51,365 nt of DNA from Chromohalobacter beijerinckii (GTDB lineage: Bacteria; Pseudomonadota; Gammaproteobacteria; Pseudomonadales; Halomonadaceae): positions 1 to 51,365 of the forward strand of contig NZ_JAKGAK010000021.1 of the NCBI RefSeq assembly GCF_023061185.1. Direction: 5' to 3'. This document shows, one piece after another, positions 47,538-51,365 of this stretch. The notes under the pieces were generated by a model. It searched no databases and was not told the DNA's origin. It saw only the letters and a program-made list of their open reading frames with translations. The number at the start of each line of letters is the position of its first letter. Within the stretch, counting starts at the first letter, position 1. A program made the position numbers and the translations under genes.

Positions 47538-48764
47538 ATGTCTCGCTCAGCACAACACACTTCTCCCTTGCACGTCCTCGTCGTCGGCGCGGGGATGGGC
47601 GGCCTGAGTGCCGCGCTTGCCTTTCAACGCCAGGGCCACCGGGTCACCGTCGTCGAGCGTGTCCAAGAAATACGCCCGATAGGCGCGGCCATTTCTCTGT
47701 GGCCCAACGGGGTCAAGGTCATGCATCGTCTGGGACTCGGCGAGACCATCGAGCGATTAAGCGGCGAGATGACCCGCATGCGCTACCTCACCCACCATGG
47801 GCAGACCTTGACCGATTTCAGTCTGACGCCACTGTTCGAGGATGTCGGACAACGCGCCTGTCCCATCGCACGCGCCGCCTTGCAGCAGAGCCTCTTCGAT
47901 GCCGTGGGGGCCGAGCACATTCAGTTGGGGCGGCGTTGCCTCGACTATACCCAGGACGACGACGGCATCACGGCACATTTCGAAGATGGCGGTAGCCTCC
48001 ACGGCGACTTGTTGGTAGTCGCCGACGGCACGCACTCACGGCTGCGCAGCAAACTCACGGGGCACGCCGTGGAACGCCAGTACGTAGGTTACGTCAACTG
48101 GAACGTACGCGTACCCGCCGATGATGATCTGGCCCCGCTGCATAATTGGGACCAGTACGTGGGCGACGCCAAGCGCGTTTCGTTGATGCCCATGGGGCGC
48201 GGCGGCAATGACCAGGACACACAAGAATTCTACTGTTTCTTCGACGTGCCCTTACCCGCCGGCACCACGAACGAGCCGCAGCGCTATCGCGATGAACTTC
48301 GCGAACATTTCACCGGCTGGGCCGAGCCGGTACAAGCCGTGATCGAGCGCTTCGATCCCGAGCGCATGGCGCGCCTCGAAATCCACGATATCCCGCCCCT
48401 CGACACCCTCATCGCACCTCGTGTGGCACTCCTTGGAGACGCCGCGCACGGCATGGCGCCGGATCTCGGCCAGGGCGGCTGCCAGGCCATGGAAGATGCC
48501 TGGGTGCTTGCCGAGACCATGCAGCGTGCCCTCGATGAGCACGCCGACACCTCGACGGCGATTGCCACCGCACTGACCCACTACGATGCAGCGCGTGTCG
48601 AGCGCGTCGGCGAAATCGTCTCCCGCGCACGCAAGCGCGCGGCGATGATCCATGGCCTCGACCCCGAGCAAACTCATGCCTGGTATGACGAACTCGCTCA
48701 CGAAGATGGAGATGCCATCCTCGCAGGACTCAAGAAGACCGTTGTCGGCGGGCCCCTTGGCTGA
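47538..48764 (+). CDS. hpxO: FAD-dependent urate hydroxylase
   Basis: Flavoprotein monooxygenase of 408 residues, resembling Klebsiella HpxO, which turns urate into 5-hydroxyisourate using NADH and O2. The FAD loop GAGMGG lies at 17-22, the block EIRPIGAAISLWPNGVK is characteristic, and the GDAAHGMAPDLGQGG motif is near 296-310. AAGGAG lies before the ATG. It is the last gene of the purine cluster here; the next enzymes (5-hydroxyisourate hydrolase, OHCU decarboxylase) are not in the window. Confidence 0.92.
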   Translation: MSRSAQHTSPLHVLVVGAGMGGLSAALAFQRQGHRVTVVERVQEIRPIGAAISLWPNGVKVMHRLGLGETIERLSGEMTRMRYLTHHGQTLTDFSLTPLFEDVGQRACPIARAALQQSLFDAVGAEHIQLGRRCLDYTQDDDGITAHFEDGGSLHGDLLVVADGTHSRLRSKLTGHAVERQYVGYVNWNVRVPADDDLAPLHNWDQYVGDAKRVSLMPMGRGGNDQDTQEFYCFFDVPLPAGTTNEPQRYRDELREHFTGWAEPVQAVIERFDPERMARLEIHDIPPLDTLIAPRVALLGDAAHGMAPDLGQGGCQAMEDAWVLAETMQRALDEHADTSTAIATALTHYDAARVERVGEIVSRARKRAAMIHGLDPEQTHAWYDELAHEDGDAILAGLKKTVVGGPLG

Positions 48765-48804
48765 AGCCAGTGGCGCTGCGTGGTGACGTCCAGTTTCACC
48801 CCGC

Positions 48805-48821
48805 CTTAAGAAAGACTTAAG
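48805..48821 (+). promoter_or_regulatory. PmrA/QseB-type box upstream of the two-component operon
   Basis: Exact direct repeat CTTAAG-AAAGA-CTTAAG, the form of the PmrA box (two YTTAAK hexamers with a 5-base spacer). It lies 44 bases before the response-regulator ATG, so autoregulation by that regulator is likely. Confidence 0.72.
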
Positions 48822-48865
48822 CTTTACGCATCATGCTACGCTGGCGCCAATACCGAGGAGGCCCC

Positions 48866-49528
48866 ATGCGTATACTCTTGGTCGAAGACGATCCGCTGCT
48901 GGGCGATGGCATCAAGACCGCACTCACCCGCGAAGCCTATACCGTGGATTGGTTCACCGAAGGTCATCATGCTATCGAAGCTGCCCAAAACGAGGCGTTC
49001 AGCGCCATGATTCTCGATCTGGGGCTGCCCGACATGGATGGCATGGCGGTGCTCAAACATCTACGCCAGGCTTCCGGACTGCCAATACTCATCCTCACCG
49101 CACGCGACGCCGTCGAAGAACGCATTCGTGGACTCGATGCCGGCGCTGACGATTATGTACTCAAGCCCTTCAATCTACAGGAATTGCTGGCGCGCCTGCG
49201 CGTCATCACGCGGCGCGCCGAGGGCCGCGCGTCACGCACCCTGACACTCGGCGCCTTGAGCATCGACGAAGCCAGTCACAGCGTCAGTTGGCAAGGACAG
49301 GCCATCGCGCTGGGGCGACGCGAATACGCCCTATTGCTCGAACTGGCACGCCACCCCGACAAGGTGCTCTCGCGCCCCCGGCTGGAAAGCCTGCTCTACG
49401 GCTGGGGAGAGGAAGTCGCCTCGAATGCAGTGGAGGTCCACGTTCATCATCTGCGCAAGAAGTTCGGTAAGTCGCTCATCATGACCGTCCGTGGTATCGG
49501 TTATCGCCTGGATCGTCGCGCAGTATGA
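48866..49528 (+). CDS. PmrA/QseB-like OmpR-family response regulator
   Basis: Response regulator of 220 residues. The receiver domain has Asp8-Asp9, phospho-acceptor Asp51 (ILDLGLPDMDG) and Lys near 101 (VLKPF). The winged-helix DNA-binding domain follows (about 125-218; NAVEVHVHHLRKKFG, GIGYRL). It belongs to the PmrA/QseB/TctD branch. GAGGAG precedes the ATG at 48866. It overlaps the kinase gene as ATGA, and a matching DNA box lies upstream. Confidence 0.92.
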   Translation: MRILLVEDDPLLGDGIKTALTREAYTVDWFTEGHHAIEAAQNEAFSAMILDLGLPDMDGMAVLKHLRQASGLPILILTARDAVEERIRGLDAGADDYVLKPFNLQELLARLRVITRRAEGRASRTLTLGALSIDEASHSVSWQGQAIALGRREYALLLELARHPDKVLSRPRLESLLYGWGEEVASNAVEVHVHHLRKKFGKSLIMTVRGIGYRLDRRAV

Positions 49529-50928
49529 CGTCCATTCGCTATTACCTACTCCGTACGCTGACGCTAGTACTCGTCGTGTCCGGTGGCGTGGCGGTGCTCG
49601 CCTCGTATTTGATCACCGATCACGAGCTGGAAGAAGTGCTCGACACCCAGCTCAGCCTCCACAGCCGCATTGTCGCCGGCCAACTACCGGAGAACGCCAG
49701 CGATGATGCGTTCAAACGACTGGCCAACCAGCTCAGTATCCCCGATTACCCGGCGCACCTCTATCACGATGGCCAGTCCGTCGCGCTCGATGGCGATGAC
49801 ACCACGCCTGCCAAGCTCTATCACGAGGAAGAACGCAAACTCGCGCTGGGCCTATGGAAGTCCGACAAAACATTACGCCTACTCCAGGGAAAATGGACAC
49901 AAGATGGACCTTTCCCTGCCCCCAACGAAGAAGGCTTTCGCTGGGTCGACTATGCCGGCCATCGCTGGCGCGTCTTCAGCATGTTCGACGAACGCCACGA
50001 CCTGTGGATCAGCATGGGCCAACGCAGCAATTTTCAGCGCGAAATAGTCGAGCGCATCACCTGGAACAACCTCATCCCAATGCTGGTCCTATTGCCGCTC
50101 ATGCTGTGGCTGATGAACCGCATCATCCGCCGTGGCTTGATCCCTATTCGGCGTCTTTCGGACCAGGTACAAGGGCGACATGCCAGTGATCTTCGGCACA
50201 TCGAACTCGACGTTCCTCGCGAACTCGAGGGACTGCATCACTCGCTGAACGACTTCATCGACCGGCTGGGTGAAACCCTGGAACGCGAACGCCGGTTCAC
50301 TGCGGACGCCGCGCATGAGCTGCGCACCCCGCTGGCCGCGTTGCGCATCCACCTGGACAACGTCAAGGCTGGGGAGACAGCATCCCTGCAAAAGGCTTAT
50401 ACCGGCGTCGAGCGTTTACAGCGCGTCGTCGAACAGCTGCTGGTGCTGGCGCGGCTGGATCGAACACCGGATAGCCGCACCGCCACGATCGACCTCTACC
50501 CCATCGTCATCGAACTCATGGCCGACTTGTGGCCCCTCGCCCATGAGCGCCAACAGCAATTGACGCTCGAAGGTCTCAAACAATTGCGCGTCCATGCCGA
50601 TGAGACCGAAGTCGGCATCCTGTTTCGCAACCTGCTCGATAACGCCCTGCGCTACACGCCGGAAGGCAGCCATGTCGAGGTAGAACTCAGCGAAACCGCA
50701 TCCGGCATCGCCCAGTTGAGCGTGCGCGACAGCGGCCCCGGCATCCCCGACGAACTGCTCGAGAAGGTGACTGAGCGTTTCCGTCGCGCCTCCGACCAAC
50801 GCACCACCGGTAGCGGCCTGGGACTTTCCATCGTCGTCGAACTGGCTCAGCGTCAGCAGGCGACACTCCAACTGCGCAACCGTCCTGAACATGGACTCGA
50901 AGCAACCATCGTCTGGAGCACACCATGA
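49525..50928 (+). CDS. QseC/PmrB-like sensor histidine kinase
   Basis: Membrane sensor kinase of 467 residues. Two membrane segments (about 9-29 and 183-200) flank a periplasmic sensing domain; HAMP-like and dimerisation regions follow. The H-box reads AAHELRTPLAALR with His264; N-box NLLDNALRYTPEG, G1 DSGPGIP and G2 GSGLGLSIV are intact. Signal unknown. Its start overlaps the regulator stop, and a hairpin terminator follows. Confidence 0.92.
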   Translation: MTSIRYYLLRTLTLVLVVSGGVAVLASYLITDHELEEVLDTQLSLHSRIVAGQLPENASDDAFKRLANQLSIPDYPAHLYHDGQSVALDGDDTTPAKLYHEEERKLALGLWKSDKTLRLLQGKWTQDGPFPAPNEEGFRWVDYAGHRWRVFSMFDERHDLWISMGQRSNFQREIVERITWNNLIPMLVLLPLMLWLMNRIIRRGLIPIRRLSDQVQGRHASDLRHIELDVPRELEGLHHSLNDFIDRLGETLERERRFTADAAHELRTPLAALRIHLDNVKAGETASLQKAYTGVERLQRVVEQLLVLARLDRTPDSRTATIDLYPIVIELMADLWPLAHERQQQLTLEGLKQLRVHADETEVGILFRNLLDNALRYTPEGSHVEVELSETASGIAQLSVRDSGPGIPDELLEKVTERFRRASDQRTTGSGLGLSIVVELAQRQQATLQLRNRPEHGLEATIVWSTP

Positions 50929-50933
50929 ACTGC

Positions 50934-50961
50934 AAAAGGCTCGTCAAGGCGAGCCTTTCTC
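50934..50961 (+). terminator. Terminator of the two-component operon
   Basis: Stem AAAGGCTCG (50935-50943) with CGAGCCTTT (50950-50958), 6-base loop, with the left arm beginning seven bases after the kinase stop codon. Confidence 0.78.
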
Positions 50962-51103
50962 GCCTACGGCATTCTTCTATCATGCCCTTGCCTTGGGCAC
51001 TAAAATTGCTTACCCAGGATTAATAACAGGAAGTTAGATACACGCCCCCTAGCTTGTGACATGTCTCTTTTCCCTCATTAGTATTTTTCTTCTACCGGCA
51101 TCG

Positions 51104-51120
51104 CTTAAGAAAAGCGTCAG
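51104..51120 (+). promoter_or_regulatory. Degenerate PmrA-like box before the cytochrome b561 gene
   Basis: CTTAAG-AAAAG-CGTCAG repeats the arrangement of the exact box at 48805: the first hexamer is identical and the second matches at four of six positions. It lies 93 bases before the ATG of the next gene. Confidence 0.4.
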
Positions 51121-51212
51121 AATATTTTCCTAACATGCAGCCTTCAATAGCTGCTTTTCAAGCAGCAGACCAACCCTATTGGGTTTTGTCTTCATGCCAA
51201 GAATGGAGAAAC

Positions 51213-51365
51213 ATGGTGACGCACAAAGAAAAACATCCGCAAAAGTTAAAGATCTGGGACCCAATTGTAAGGATACTTCACTGGACATTGGTTATAGCAT
51301 TCATGACAGCCTGGCTGAGCTCTGGCCAATGGCAGACACTACATGAATGGGCAGGGTATACAGTA
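51213..51365 (+). CDS. Cytochrome b561-family protein (partial)
   Basis: First 51 codons of a gene running off the window. The peptide LKIWDPIVRILHWTLVIAF carries the first helix with the heme-ligand histidine in RILHW, and LHEWAGYTV begins the next; this is the pattern of prokaryotic b-type cytochromes (cytochrome b561/Ni,Fe-hydrogenase b subunit). GGAG lies before the ATG. By hand count the fragment is about 45% GC, clearly lower than the upstream genes. Likely role is quinone-linked electron transfer in the inner membrane. Confidence 0.85.
   Translation, partial: MVTHKEKHPQKLKIWDPIVRILHWTLVIAFMTAWLSSGQWQTLHEWAGYTV

Overview
The window looks like a chromosomal segment of a moderately halophilic gammaproteobacterium, most likely a member of the Halomonadaceae (Halomonas/Chromohalobacter type). 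The grounds are the high-GC coding sequence, the acidic character of many proteins, the gammaproteobacterial order thrS-infC-rpmI-rplT-pheS-pheT-ihfA, and a mixture of typical marine/halophile transporters. This placement is inferred from gene content only. I see no insertion sequence, prophage or CRISPR array. About 47 genes plus one tRNA are supported, and most of them are ordinary metabolism.

Left part (0.4-12.8 kb): a RegB/RegA-type redox two-component pair; 3-hydroxybutyrate dehydrogenase (reverse strand); an inositol-monophosphatase-family phosphatase; glutaredoxin 1; a frameshifted DUF1338-like gene; an MFS transporter with an acidic tail (reverse); acetoacetyl-CoA synthetase; and an envelope group made of an acyltransferase, a LysM/degenerate M23 lipoprotein, a glycosyltransferase and a PAP2 phosphatase. 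BdhA and AacS together would turn 3-hydroxybutyrate into acetoacetyl-CoA.

Glycine region (12.8-19.5 kb): an AGCS-type Na+/amino-acid symporter followed by gcvT on the reverse strand, divergent from gcvH-gcvP on the forward strand. A 578-bp gap separates the two start codons. Strong terminators close both sides.

Middle (19.5-37.6 kb): a LysR regulator, nucleotide nucleosidase PpnN, an Old Yellow Enzyme, a flavodoxin/membrane-protein pair, the translation operon thrS-infC-rpmI-rplT-pheST-ihfA (reverse), a thrombospondin-type-3/OmpA lipoprotein, an M20 amidohydrolase with a DUF2489 protein, a DASS carboxylate transporter, and an lrgAB pair. The infC reading frame most plausibly begins at a rare AUC codon, which gives a normal-length IF3.

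Right part (37.8-51.4 kb): tRNA-Pro(GGG), several small proteins, and a purine-catabolism cluster xdhA-xdhB-xdhC-guaD-permease-hpxO. The cluster is divergent from a RutR-like TetR regulator, and a near-perfect RutR-box (15 of 16 matching, counting the two free bases) lies just upstream of xdhA. Guanine is deaminated to xanthine, oxidised to urate and hydroxylated to 5-hydroxyisourate; later enzymes are not in the window. The window ends with a PmrA/QseB-type two-component system preceded by an exact CTTAAG-N5-CTTAAG box, then a partial cytochrome b561 gene in AT-richer DNA that carries a second, degenerate copy of that box.

No wholly new system is evident. The items most worth follow-up are the RutR-box wiring of purine degradation, the AUC start of infC, the frameshifted DUF1338-like gene, the 44-residue glycine-rich membrane protein, and the shared PmrA-like boxes at the right edge.
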